Source of the DNA: Parvularculaceae bacterium
Lineage (GTDB): Bacteria; Pseudomonadota; Alphaproteobacteria; Caulobacterales; Parvularculaceae
Reading direction: 5' to 3'
DNA: 64,000 nucleotides
NCBI GenBank assembly: GCA_028280115.1
Contig: JANQMJ010000017.1
Span: forward strand, 1 to 64,000
Numbering within the stretch: position 1 is the stretch's first letter; each line of letters opens with the position of its first letter. The notes beneath the pieces were generated by a model. The model made no database searches. It worked only from the letters and a program-made list of their open reading frames with translations, and had not been told where the DNA came from. The position numbers and the translations under genes are program-made. Below are positions 29,746-37,934 of this stretch, in pieces.

Positions 29746-31496
29746 TGGGCGAATTCTCCCCGGCCTTGATCGTCATGGCGGGCGGCCTGCTGGCGCCGCT
29801 TATTCCCAATGGCTGGCCGCGCAACGCCTTCATGTTGGCCTTGCCGATCGCGGCGGGGATTCAGCTTTTTGCGCTCGGTTTCGGCGAATACTGGAACTAT
29901 GAGCTGTTCGGCCAGTCGCTGACGCTTACCCGCGTCGACGGGCTGTCGCGCATTTTTTCGACCATCTTCCTCATCGCGATCGCGCTGAACGTCATTTACG
30001 CCTGGCATGTGCGCGACGTCGTCCAGCAGGCGGCGACGCTCATCTATCCCGGCGCAGCGCTTGGCGGCGTCCTCGCCGGCGATCTCATCACGCTTTTTAT
30101 TTTCTGGGAGATCGCCGCGATCTCGTCGGTCTTTCTCATCTGGGCGAGCCGCAACCGGCGCGCGTTTTATGCGGGCATGCGCTATCTCGCCTGGCAGATC
30201 TCGTCGGGCGTGTTGCTCCTCATGGGGATCGTTCTTTATTACGGCGCGACCGGATCGCTCGCCTTCGAGCGTTTCCTCGACGGCGGGTTTGCGCTGACCG
30301 ATCCGGAAGTTCTCTTCATCTTCCTTGCCTTCGGCATCAAGAGCGCCTTTCCGCTGCTCCATAACTGGGTGCAGGACGCCTATCCGGAATCGACCGTGAC
30401 GGGAACGATCGTCCTGTCGATCTTCACCACCAAGCTCGCCGTCGCCTCGCTTGCGCGCGGTTTCGCCGGCGCCGAAGCGCTCGTCTATATCGGCGCGGCG
30501 ATGACCGCCTTTCCGATCTTTTTCGCGGTCATCGAGAACGATCTCAGACGGGTTTTGACCTATTCGCTTAACAACCAGGTCGGTTTCATGATTGTCGGCG
30601 TCGGGATCGGCACGCCGCTCGCGCTCAACGGTGCGGCCGCCTACGCGTTTTGCAACATTCTCTTCGAGGGGCTGTTGTTCATGGCCATGGGCGCGGTGCT
30701 CTACCGCACCGGCACGATCAAGGGCTCCGACCTCGGCGGGCTTTACAAGACGATGCCCTTAACGGCCGTCTTTTGCATCATTGGCGCGGCGTCGATCTCC
30801 GCCTTCCCGCTGTTTTCCGGCTTTATCTCAAAGGGCCTCATCATCGGCGCCGCCGCCAAGGAGGGCTATTTCTGGGTGTGGCTGACGCTGCTCTTCGCTG
30901 CTGCGGGCGTTTTCCACCATTCGGGCATCAAGATTCCCTATTTCGCATTCTTCGCCCATGACAGCGGCAAGCGCCCGAAAGAAGCGCCGATGCACATGCT
31001 GATCGCGATGGGGATCTCCGCGTTCTTGTGCATCTTTATCGGCGCGGCGCAGATCTTCACCGGACCCCTGGGCGATCCGCTCTATGCGCTGATGCCTTAT
31101 GAGGTGAAGATCGAAGATTCCCACTCGGCGTATATTTCCTACACCGCGCCGCACATCATCACGCAACTCCAGATCCTCCTCTTTTCGGGGCTCGCCTTCG
31201 CGGTGCTGCAAAAGACCGGGCTCTATCCGCCGGAGCTTAGGTCCACCAATGTCGATTCGGACTGGCTTTACCGCGTGCCGGGACGGGCCTTCGCCGGCTG
31301 GGCGGTTGGTGCGTCGCGCGCAACATGGAACGCGTTATGGGCGATTTTCTCAGACCGCATACAAGCGCTGATGGAGCGGATTTACGCCGTTCACGGACCG
31401 GAAGGGCAGATGGCGCGCTCCTGGCCGATCGGCTTCATGGCGCTGTGGACCGCGATTTTACTGGGCTTTGTCCTGATCTTATCCTTCATTTCCTAA
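29745..31496 (+). CDS. proton-conducting antiporter subunit, D family, copy 3
   Basis: 583 residues from the ATG at 29745. NuoL/M/N-like with LFIFWEIAAISSVFLIWASR, FGIKSAFPLLHNWVQDAYPE (helix-7 Lys retained) and ENDLRRVLTYSLNNQVGFMI. It is more diverged than copies 1 and 2 and has a longer C-terminus ending in a last helix after EGQMARSWPIGFMALWTAI. It ends the ten-gene cluster; no clear terminator follows, only about 140 nt rich in A and T. Confidence 0.9.
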   Translation: MGEFSPALIVMAGGLLAPLIPNGWPRNAFMLALPIAAGIQLFALGFGEYWNYELFGQSLTLTRVDGLSRIFSTIFLIAIALNVIYAWHVRDVVQQAATLIYPGAALGGVLAGDLITLFIFWEIAAISSVFLIWASRNRRAFYAGMRYLAWQISSGVLLLMGIVLYYGATGSLAFERFLDGGFALTDPEVLFIFLAFGIKSAFPLLHNWVQDAYPESTVTGTIVLSIFTTKLAVASLARGFAGAEALVYIGAAMTAFPIFFAVIENDLRRVLTYSLNNQVGFMIVGVGIGTPLALNGAAAYAFCNILFEGLLFMAMGAVLYRTGTIKGSDLGGLYKTMPLTAVFCIIGAASISAFPLFSGFISKGLIIGAAAKEGYFWVWLTLLFAAAGVFHHSGIKIPYFAFFAHDSGKRPKEAPMHMLIAMGISAFLCIFIGAAQIFTGPLGDPLYALMPYEVKIEDSHSAYISYTAPHIITQLQILLFSGLAFAVLQKTGLYPPELRSTNVDSDWLYRVPGRAFAGWAVGASRATWNALWAIFSDRIQALMERIYAVHGPEGQMARSWPIGFMALWTAILLGFVLILSFIS

Positions 31497-31636
31497 GTCA
31501 TGCGCAAGTAATGGTTAAGGTTACGCTCTTATAAGGCGTCAACGAAGCCTGCAAACTTATCATCTACGTAAATTCAAGTCTTATCCTTTTCTCGCAATTG
31601 GGATTTTGGGGAGCGTGATTGCGCGGGAGAGTGATG

Positions 31637-32038
31637 ATGTCGCCCGGCGGGGACGCATTTTCCGATCATGCGTGCAAGGTCGTCGCCCGCATGGCCAAGG
31701 AAATCGCCTGCGAAGCTTACGGCGTTCCGCATGCGCAGCTTCTCGGGGCCGGCCGCGGCGACGCGCCGTTGGCGCTGGCGCGTCAAACGGCGATGTATCT
31801 TGCCCATGTGATCGGCCAACTCAGCCTGAGCGAAGTGGCCGCAACGTTCGAGCGCAAGCGGTCGACGGTCAGCCACGCCTGCATCAATATCGAAGAGCGC
31901 CGCGACAGCCCGGTTTTCGATCTGCAGATCGACTATATGGAAAAACGCCTGCGCCGGCGGATCGACGACTACCGGCGCGAATGCCTCGACACTGGCGCCA
32001 GCGGGCGCGAACGCAAATCCATGCCGCTGTTGCGCTAG
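31637..32038 (+). CDS. DnaA domain IV-like DNA-binding protein
   Basis: 133 residues from the ATG at 31637 (GGGAGA 6 nt upstream). The core reads [20 protein letters not shown] then [19 protein letters not shown], closely resembling the C-terminal DnaA-box-binding domain of DnaA (R-x-x-AMYL, LS-x-x-E-I, x-x-x-ST-V-x-HA). There is no AAA+ domain, so it cannot initiate replication itself. It may bind DnaA-box-like sites as a regulator or compete with DnaA. Free-standing proteins of this kind occur in alphaproteobacteria; function unknown to me. Confidence 0.85.
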   Translation: MSPGGDAFSDHACKVVARMAKEIACEAYGVPHAQLLGAGRGDAPLALARQTAMYLAHVIGQLSLSEVAATFERKRSTVSHACINIEERRDSPVFDLQIDYMEKRLRRRIDDYRRECLDTGASGRERKSMPLLR

Positions 32039-32137
32039 CGGTTTGCGCCGCGACCGCGAAACAATTTCGGTTGGTCGCGAAAATCACTCCGCTCGCCGCG
32101 AAGGCGGTTTATCTTCAGGGCGGTTCATTCATGATGG

Positions 32138-32155
32138 ATGCGACAGCTGTCGCAT
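32138..32155. promoter_or_regulatory. perfect 18-bp palindrome upstream of the TonB-dependent receptor
   Basis: ATGCGACAGCTGTCGCAT is its own reverse complement. It lies 39 nt ahead of the receptor start at 32195, in the place of an operator overlapping or just after a promoter. I could not match it to a known regulator. Confidence 0.6.
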
Positions 32156-32194
32156 ATCGTCATACGGCAGCGCGCCGGCAGTAAAGGGGCGGCT

Positions 32195-34333
32195 ATGGTT
32201 GAAAAGGCGGCCCTTTGGCGGCGGGATTATCTTTCGCGCTTTAAGACCTCTTCGGCATTATTATTGACAGCTGGCGCGCTTGCGCTTTCAGCGCCGGCCA
32301 AGGCGGCGGCCCTGGGTGCTGCGGCCTTGCCCTGCGAGGCGGCGGTGGTGAGTTGCACCCGCGACGGCCGCGTCATCTACATGCCGGGCTTTTTCTCGCA
32401 ATTTAATCCCGTTACCGCGCGCGACATGGTGGCGCGTGTTCCCGGCTTTACGATCGACGCCGGCGATGACGTGCGCGGCTTCGCCGGGGCGGCGGGAAAC
32501 GTGTTGATCGACGGACAGCGTCCGAGCACGAAATCGGCCAGTCTGTTCGCCGTCCTGGACCGCATCGGCGCCGGCTCGGTTGCTTACATCGAACTCATTC
32601 GCGGCGGCACCGGCGGTCTTGATGTCGGCGGGCAGGCGGTGGTTGTGAATGTCGTGCTTCGCAAGGGCGCGGACAGCAGCGGCGCGTCGCCTTGGTCGTT
32701 TTCCATACTCAAACGCCGGCCGAATGGCGGCGTGCGTCCCAATGGCGAGATTTCCTACAGCAGTGAAGTGCACGGCGTAAAATATACGATCGGCGCAGAA
32801 ACCAATAATGTATCCTTGACCTTTGGGGGCGACGAAGAAATCACGCGCTTTTTCGGCGACGACGAAACCCGCCGACGAGACGGCGCCTTTCGCGAGCAGG
32901 GCGGCGGCGTCAATCTGAAGCTGGAAAAACCGTTCGCCAACGGCGATATCGCGCGGTTCAATTTCGAAGCCTATTACCGAAGATTTAGGGAAGACTTCAC
33001 AGAGACTCGCTTTCCCGCGGTCGGCGGACCGAACGTCGCGCTTTTCACGTTTCCGCAGGAAGATTTCGAATATGAAGTCGGCGGGGACTATGAGCACGCC
33101 TTTTCGCAAAACTTCGATGTCAAGCTGATCGCCCTGTTCAACCGAGAAAACGAGAAATTCGAAAGCGGTTTCGAATTTCTTCCAGCAGCAGGCGCCAATG
33201 AAAGGTCCGTATTTATCTCCGACCAACTCATCAGCGAAACCATCGGGCGGGTCGAATTCGGCTGGAAAGGATGGAAGGGACACAACATCCAGTTCGGCGG
33301 GGAAGTCGCCCATAATTTCATCGATAGCCAGGCCGAGCTCTTTACTGCTGACGCCATGGGCGCGCTGCAGCCGGTGATGATCGACGGCGCCAATACGCGC
33401 GTCGCTGAACTGCGGGGCGAGCCCTTCGTCACCGACAGCTGGAGCGCCAGCGAAAAGCTGAAAATCGACGTCGGCATCGCGGTCGAGTTTTCGCGCATCT
33501 CCCAGTCCGGCGATGCGGCCAATTCACGGTTCTTTGTCTATCCCAAACCGTCGCTGACGTTCACTTATAATGTCACCCCGAAAACCCAGCTTCGCCTTTC
33601 CGGCAAGCGGGAAGTCAACCAGCTCGATTTTGACGAATTCGTCAGTTCGGTGAATTTCGACGACGAGGATTTTGACTTCGGCAATCCCGACCTGCAGCCG
33701 CAGCGCGCCTGGGCGTTCGAAGCGGCGTTTGAGCAGCGCTTCGGCGAGATCGGCGTTATCGAACTGATTGGCTTTTTTCAGTATGTCAACGACGTCGAGG
33801 ATCTCATGCCGATCGGCGGCATCGTCGAAGTGCCCGGCAATATCGGCGACGGCAAAACCTGGGGCGGGACGGTCGAGTTGACGGTTCCCCTCGACCGCCT
33901 CGGCCTCAACGGCGCCCGCCTTGAATCAAACGCGACCATCAGGGATTCATCGGTGCTCGATCCGGTGACAGGGGTTCGGCGGCGGTTTTCGTTCGAGGAC
34001 GAATATGAATATGAGATCGAGTACCGTCAGGACTTTCCGACGAAAAAAGTAAGCTGGGGTTGGAGCTTCGGCCGCAACGGCAGGGAAACGGGGTTCGGGC
34101 TCGATGAGATCACGAGCTTTACATACGACCCTGAACTTGACGCGTTTATTGAAACGACGCGCATAAAGGGCGTCAAAGTGCGTTTTGAGGTCGTCGATAT
34201 CTTGAACGTCAAGGTCGTTCGCGACCGAACCGTATTCGACGGATCGCGCGCCCTGGGCGTTCCGCTGTTCCGCGAGGTGCGCGGCAATCAGAATGGCGGC
34301 GGTCTAAGGCTGACGGTCAGCGGGACTCTCTAG
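32195..34333 (+). CDS. TonB-dependent outer membrane receptor
   Basis: 712 residues from the ATG at 32195 (AAAGGGGCGGCT upstream). The signal peptide ends near APAKA. The plug domain has MVARVPGFTIDAGDDVRGFAG, GNVLIDGQRPSTKS and IELIRGGTGGLDVGGQ, the usual TBDR plug motifs. A beta-barrel with many aromatic strands follows to the C-terminal LRLTVSGTL. The start of the mature protein has CEAAVVSC, a likely disulfide. No periplasmic binding protein or ABC transporter is nearby, so the substrate is unknown. Its TAG overlaps the convergent sufE stop. Confidence 0.9.
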   Translation: MVEKAALWRRDYLSRFKTSSALLLTAGALALSAPAKAAALGAAALPCEAAVVSCTRDGRVIYMPGFFSQFNPVTARDMVARVPGFTIDAGDDVRGFAGAAGNVLIDGQRPSTKSASLFAVLDRIGAGSVAYIELIRGGTGGLDVGGQAVVVNVVLRKGADSSGASPWSFSILKRRPNGGVRPNGEISYSSEVHGVKYTIGAETNNVSLTFGGDEEITRFFGDDETRRRDGAFREQGGGVNLKLEKPFANGDIARFNFEAYYRRFREDFTETRFPAVGGPNVALFTFPQEDFEYEVGGDYEHAFSQNFDVKLIALFNRENEKFESGFEFLPAAGANERSVFISDQLISETIGRVEFGWKGWKGHNIQFGGEVAHNFIDSQAELFTADAMGALQPVMIDGANTRVAELRGEPFVTDSWSASEKLKIDVGIAVEFSRISQSGDAANSRFFVYPKPSLTFTYNVTPKTQLRLSGKREVNQLDFDEFVSSVNFDDEDFDFGNPDLQPQRAWAFEAAFEQRFGEIGVIELIGFFQYVNDVEDLMPIGGIVEVPGNIGDGKTWGGTVELTVPLDRLGLNGARLESNATIRDSSVLDPVTGVRRRFSFEDEYEYEIEYRQDFPTKKVSWGWSFGRNGRETGFGLDEITSFTYDPELDAFIETTRIKGVKVRFEVVDILNVKVVRDRTVFDGSRALGVPLFREVRGNQNGGGLRLTVSGTL

Positions 34334-34743
34334 GCGTTGGCGGCTTGCTGTTCGGCCATGGCGCGAATGCGCGCCACCATGGAGGCGAGCCCGTTGGAGC
34401 GCTGCGGCGTCAGATGATCCTTCAGATCGAACGGGCCAAGGGCGTTTTCCGCGTCCACGGCGAGAATGGCGTCGGGCGTCTTGCCGGAATAAAGCGCCAA
34501 TAACAGCGCGATAAGGCCCTTGACGATATGCGCGTCGCTGTCGCCGTGAAAGACCAGCGCGCCGTTTTCCCGCACGGCGTGAAACCACACCTGACTGGCG
34601 CAGCCGCGAACTTTGTGTGCGTCGTCGCGAAACTCCTCCGGGTAAGGCGCAAGTTGGCGGCCAAGCTCGATGATATATTTGTAGCGGTCGTCCCACTCGT
34701 CGAGGAACGCGAAATCATCTCGGATTTGTTCAAACGTCGCCAT
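34330..34743 (-). CDS. sufE: SufE family sulfur acceptor
   Basis: 137 residues from the ATG at 34743. FLDEWDDRYKYIIELGRQL and KVRGCASQVWF are the SufE signatures, with Cys48 the persulfide acceptor. SufE takes sulfur from the cysteine desulfurase SufS for iron-sulfur assembly. Here it stands alone, away from a suf operon, as is common in alphaproteobacteria. It is divergent from the hemerythrin gene across 106 nt. Confidence 0.93.
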   Translation of the reverse strand: MATFEQIRDDFAFLDEWDDRYKYIIELGRQLAPYPEEFRDDAHKVRGCASQVWFHAVRENGALVFHGDSDAHIVKGLIALLLALYSGKTPDAILAVDAENALGPFDLKDHLTPQRSNGLASMVARIRAMAEQQAANA

Positions 34744-34849
34744 GCCGAAACAAATAGGCGTTCGTTGCGGCCGGGACAAGCCGCGACCGGCCGACTCGAC
34801 CAGGCTTTATCTTCCTGATATTATTGCCCAAAAGCGGAATACCCATCGC

Positions 34850-35422
34850 ATGCCCCGTCATGAAGCGCCGCTCGCCAGAGCGATCGAAAAAGAACACGCC
34901 CATATGAAAAGCCGGCTGGCGCTCTTGAAACGCGAGCTGCGCGCGCTTGCGGAAAATCAAAAGCCGGATTTCGATCTGCTGGACCTTCTGGCGCAGTTCT
35001 TCACGACGTTTCCCGATGAGATCCACCACAAGAAGGAAGATCTTCTCTACGACGCCTTGATCGAGCGCGGCATTTTGGAAAGCGATTATCTCAAGCGGCT
35101 CAGAAGAGAGCATGAGCAAATGGACGCGCTGACCAAGCAGTTTTCAAAAAATCTTTATGAATGCGCCGTGCGCGGCCAGCCGACCAAAACCGTGCTGCTC
35201 AACAGCATCGACGCTTATATCGATCTCCAGGAACTGCACATGGCCGATGAGGAATCGCAGTTCCTGCCGCTGGTGGAAAAAGAACTTTCGGAAGAATGCC
35301 TCGCGCAAATCAACGAAAAAATTCAGCAGGAGCTGATCACCGACGCCGCGCGCGACTCGTTCCGCGCGCTCGCGGAAATCGACAAGAAAATCGATCAGAT
35401 CGCGCCGCAAGGCGCCCGATAG
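34850..35422 (+). CDS. hemerythrin domain-containing protein
   Basis: 190 residues from the ATG at 34850. The four-helix-bundle ligands are seen in order: EKEHAHM, FPDEIHHKKED, RREHEQM and ELHMADEESQFLPLVE. These give the His and Glu set for a diiron site. Such bacterial single-domain hemerythrins bind O2 or NO, or repair iron-sulfur clusters (RIC/YtfE-like). Its neighbours SufE and a CDGSH protein support an iron-sulfur or redox link, by inference. Confidence 0.9.
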   Translation: MPRHEAPLARAIEKEHAHMKSRLALLKRELRALAENQKPDFDLLDLLAQFFTTFPDEIHHKKEDLLYDALIERGILESDYLKRLRREHEQMDALTKQFSKNLYECAVRGQPTKTVLLNSIDAYIDLQELHMADEESQFLPLVEKELSEECLAQINEKIQQELITDAARDSFRALAEIDKKIDQIAPQGAR

Positions 35423-35455
35423 GCGCTTATCGTCGCGCCCCGCGCCGTTTGCGTT

Positions 35456-36580
35456 TCAGTAATTAATCGCCGGGCTGCCGCTGGGATAAAACGCGCCGGC
35501 AAGGCGCATGCCGCTATCGCTGACGCATTCGAGCGAATGAAGCTGTTTGCGGGGCAGGAACAAAATGTCGCCGGGCTTGACTGCAGCCCGTGCGCGCTCG
35601 GTCCATAAAAATCCCTCGCCGGAAAGAATGACGATCGCCTCCTCGTATAGATGGCGATGGGCCGCGGCGCGGGATTTGGGAATCTCGCCGATGAACTGGG
35701 TGGTGTTGAGCGCGCCGGTCTTGGGATCGGCCAGCACCTGATAGAAGCGGTCGCCCATGGCGCGGCGGTCATCGGCGCTGGCGCGGCCGCAGCGCGCCGG
35801 ATAGGCCGCATCGAACCGGTCCGGCGCGCCGGCGCCAAAGACGATATCGTCCGGCTGCGGAGAAACCGTGGCGGCGGCGCGGATCGGGCCCGCGCCAGAC
35901 GCTTCCAGACGAAAGTGTTCGCCGGGCCGGACCGCAAGCGCGCATTCAGGCGCGACGGGAAAGCGCCGCTCGCCGATGACAGCCTCGCCCTCGCCGGAGA
36001 GAATGAAAATCACCGCCTCGCTTTGGGGAAAGGACATCGGCGCTGCGTCCGCGCCGGCTTCCAGAAGATATTGGGCGATGAACCGCGCTCCCGCGGCGCG
36101 GTCGATGACGGTCTTGATGCGCCAGCCGGCGCGTTCCTCGGCGTCCGCCGGATCGGGCGTCAGGGCGAAGGCGCCGCCGTCAAGCAGGGCCTTGCCCGCC
36201 GCGCCGCGATCGCGCGGCGTCGCCGCAATGGCCGCCGAGGCGGCGATCTCGTCTTCATCCGCCAGGGCGTAGCCGTCGCTAAGAGCATTATGGGCGCCGT
36301 CGCAAAACGGCGCTGTGCGCGTGCGCTTGCAGGCGCACAACAGGGCCTCTTCATTGTCGGTCTTGGCGACATAAGGAACCGGCGCAATGCCCGTTCCCTT
36401 ATGGGAGCCGTCGCAAAAGGGCTGGGTTTTCGATCGTCCGCAGGCGCACCAGAAAACCCGGTCGCCCTTTTTCGCCAGCGTGACCAGGATGGGTTTGCGC
36501 CCGGCGATCCTTGCGGTGATCTTCGGCGTCGGCGGTGACGGATTGTTTGACGGCGCCATGACGGCGCAGCATCGCTCCAT
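35456..36580 (-). CDS. CDGSH iron-sulfur and double cupin fusion protein
   Basis: 374 residues. The N-terminal part holds two CDGSH motifs, CACGRSKTQPFCDGSH (about 45-60) and CACKRTRTAPFCDGAH (about 82-97), each expected to bind a 2Fe-2S cluster through three Cys and one His. Two cupin domains follow (about 170-250 and 280-370), with AVIFILSGEGEAVIG and later HRHLYEEAIVILSGEG then PGDILFLPRKQLHSLE; the second keeps the metal-binding His/Glu pattern. CDGSH-cupin fusions suggest a small-molecule dioxygenase or a redox sensor, but the substrate is unknown. A second Met codon at 36559 is an alternative start. Confidence 0.9.
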   Translation of the reverse strand: MERCCAVMAPSNNPSPPTPKITARIAGRKPILVTLAKKGDRVFWCACGRSKTQPFCDGSHKGTGIAPVPYVAKTDNEEALLCACKRTRTAPFCDGAHNALSDGYALADEDEIAASAAIAATPRDRGAAGKALLDGGAFALTPDPADAEERAGWRIKTVIDRAAGARFIAQYLLEAGADAAPMSFPQSEAVIFILSGEGEAVIGERRFPVAPECALAVRPGEHFRLEASGAGPIRAAATVSPQPDDIVFGAGAPDRFDAAYPARCGRASADDRRAMGDRFYQVLADPKTGALNTTQFIGEIPKSRAAAHRHLYEEAIVILSGEGFLWTERARAAVKPGDILFLPRKQLHSLECVSDSGMRLAGAFYPSGSPAINY

Positions 36581-36614
36581 TTACCGGCAAATGCAAAACC
36601 GACGCTGTCGGATC

Positions 36615-36642
36615 AAAAAAGGCCGCCTCCGAAGAGGCGGCC
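36615..36642 (-). terminator. intrinsic terminator of the secreted-protein gene
   Basis: Read on the minus strand: GGCCGCCTC-TTCG-GAGGCGGCC followed by TTTTTT. A nine-base-pair stem with a stable UUCG loop, 48 nt after the stop at 36690. Confidence 0.92.
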
Positions 36643-36689
36643 TTGACCCGTGTCGGTGCAAGCGAAAGTCGTTTCGATTAGCGGGCCGT

Positions 36690-37688
36690 TTAGCTGGCGC
36701 CGGCGTCGCCGACCCAGCCGACGCAGTCGGCGACGTCGATCAGCGCGTGCTCGCCGAGACAGAACGCCTCTTCATAGGGCGTGCGCGTGGCGGCGATGCA
36801 CTGATCGAGCGTGAGCTTGGCCATCGTCAAACAGCGATTGGATTTATCGTTCCTTGCGTAGACGCTGACCACCTTGGCGTTGAGCGCCCCGCTGGAATAG
36901 CGCGCGGCCAGGTTTAAAACGCGATCCATGATCACTTCGGCGTTGGCTTCGCCCATATGGCCCGCCGGCGCCTGTTCGCCCCAGTCCGGGGCCCATTCGC
37001 CGTCGGCGCTCGCCAGGGCCGGCGCAATGACGCCGCCGCTCTCCGAATGCGCAAAGACCGGCGCATCGGGGGCGCCGCGGCCCGCCTGATAGCTCGCGGC
37101 TTCTTTCAGGCGGTCCTGGCTCGAGGCGATGCGTTGTTTGCCCCATCGGGTTTTCTGCATGGCGTAGGCCTGGGATTTGAAGGCGCGGCCCAGCGCGGTG
37201 ATGCGCGCGCCGTCCTGGGCGGTCATGGCGAGCACCGCCTCGATCGCTTGGTCGGCGCCTGGCAGGCTGCGCGCATAGCTTGGGTTCTGGGCGAGATTGG
37301 ATAACAGCGCGTCGCGTCCGCCGAGCTTGCCGCGGCGGGCCTTCTTGGCCATTTCCGTTTTCAATGCGTCGGCGAAGGCCGGCGTGTCGGCTGCAACGAG
37401 GGCCGCATAGGCGACCCAGCCGGCGGAAAGCGCGTCCGAATCATGGGCGCCGAGGCGGCGATGGGCCTGCCTTGTGACGTCGGCGCTGTCGAACGGCGTC
37501 GTCTCGATGGCGGCGACGTCTTCGCGGTAGCGGATGTAATTGGCGGCGACGCGTTCAAGCGCGTCATCCTTGGGCTGGGCGAGGGTCTCGGCGGCGAAGG
37601 CGACGCCGGCAAACCCGGCGCACAGCGCAATCAGGCCGGCCGAACGCGGCGCAAGGGCGGAGCGTGCGCGTTTTCGGTTACGCAACAT
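36690..37688 (-). CDS. secreted protein of unknown function
   Basis: 332 residues with a long charged n-region and a signal-peptide core (GLIALCAGFAGVAFAAETLA). The mature part is helical and Ala-rich with DDALERVAANYIRYREDV, a middle GGVIAPALASADGEW and a cysteine-rich end (NRCLTMAKLTLDQCIAA, EEAFCLGEHALIDVADCVGW) that may form disulfides. I recognise no named family; proteins with this C-terminal Cys pattern occur in related alphaproteobacteria. It has its own terminator. Confidence 0.75.
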   Translation of the reverse strand: MLRNRKRARSALAPRSAGLIALCAGFAGVAFAAETLAQPKDDALERVAANYIRYREDVAAIETTPFDSADVTRQAHRRLGAHDSDALSAGWVAYAALVAADTPAFADALKTEMAKKARRGKLGGRDALLSNLAQNPSYARSLPGADQAIEAVLAMTAQDGARITALGRAFKSQAYAMQKTRWGKQRIASSQDRLKEAASYQAGRGAPDAPVFAHSESGGVIAPALASADGEWAPDWGEQAPAGHMGEANAEVIMDRVLNLAARYSSGALNAKVVSVYARNDKSNRCLTMAKLTLDQCIAATRTPYEEAFCLGEHALIDVADCVGWVGDAGAS

Positions 37689-37877
37689 AGATGATGTCTC
37701 CCGAGCGATGACGATCCCTTACAGTCACGCCACGATACCGACCCATAAATTAAGACGCGCCTCATCATCCTAGCTGAATTCTAGACAAATTCGACGCAAC
37801 CCGCCCGATCCATGCAAGTTTTACGGCGAATTCACGGATTCAGCATTTATTAACGACAATCGGGCCAAGGTGAAGAG

Positions 37878-37907
37878 GCGTTAACGAATCTGACGATTCG
37901 CTTAACG
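37878..37907. promoter_or_regulatory. interrupted palindrome upstream of the PAS kinase
   Basis: GCGTTAACGAATC-TGAC-GATTCG-C-TTAACGC forms a 13-bp inverted repeat with a single bulged base, centred about 43 nt before the kinase start. It is shaped like an operator. It is not a CtrA box, because the two TTAA halves are too far apart. Confidence 0.45.
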
Positions 37908-37934
37908 CGCCGTCGGTCAAATCGCAGCGAATCC

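Noticed and set aside
37878..37907. CtrA binding site near the PAS kinase
   Set aside because: The two TTAA elements are 17 nt apart, not 7.
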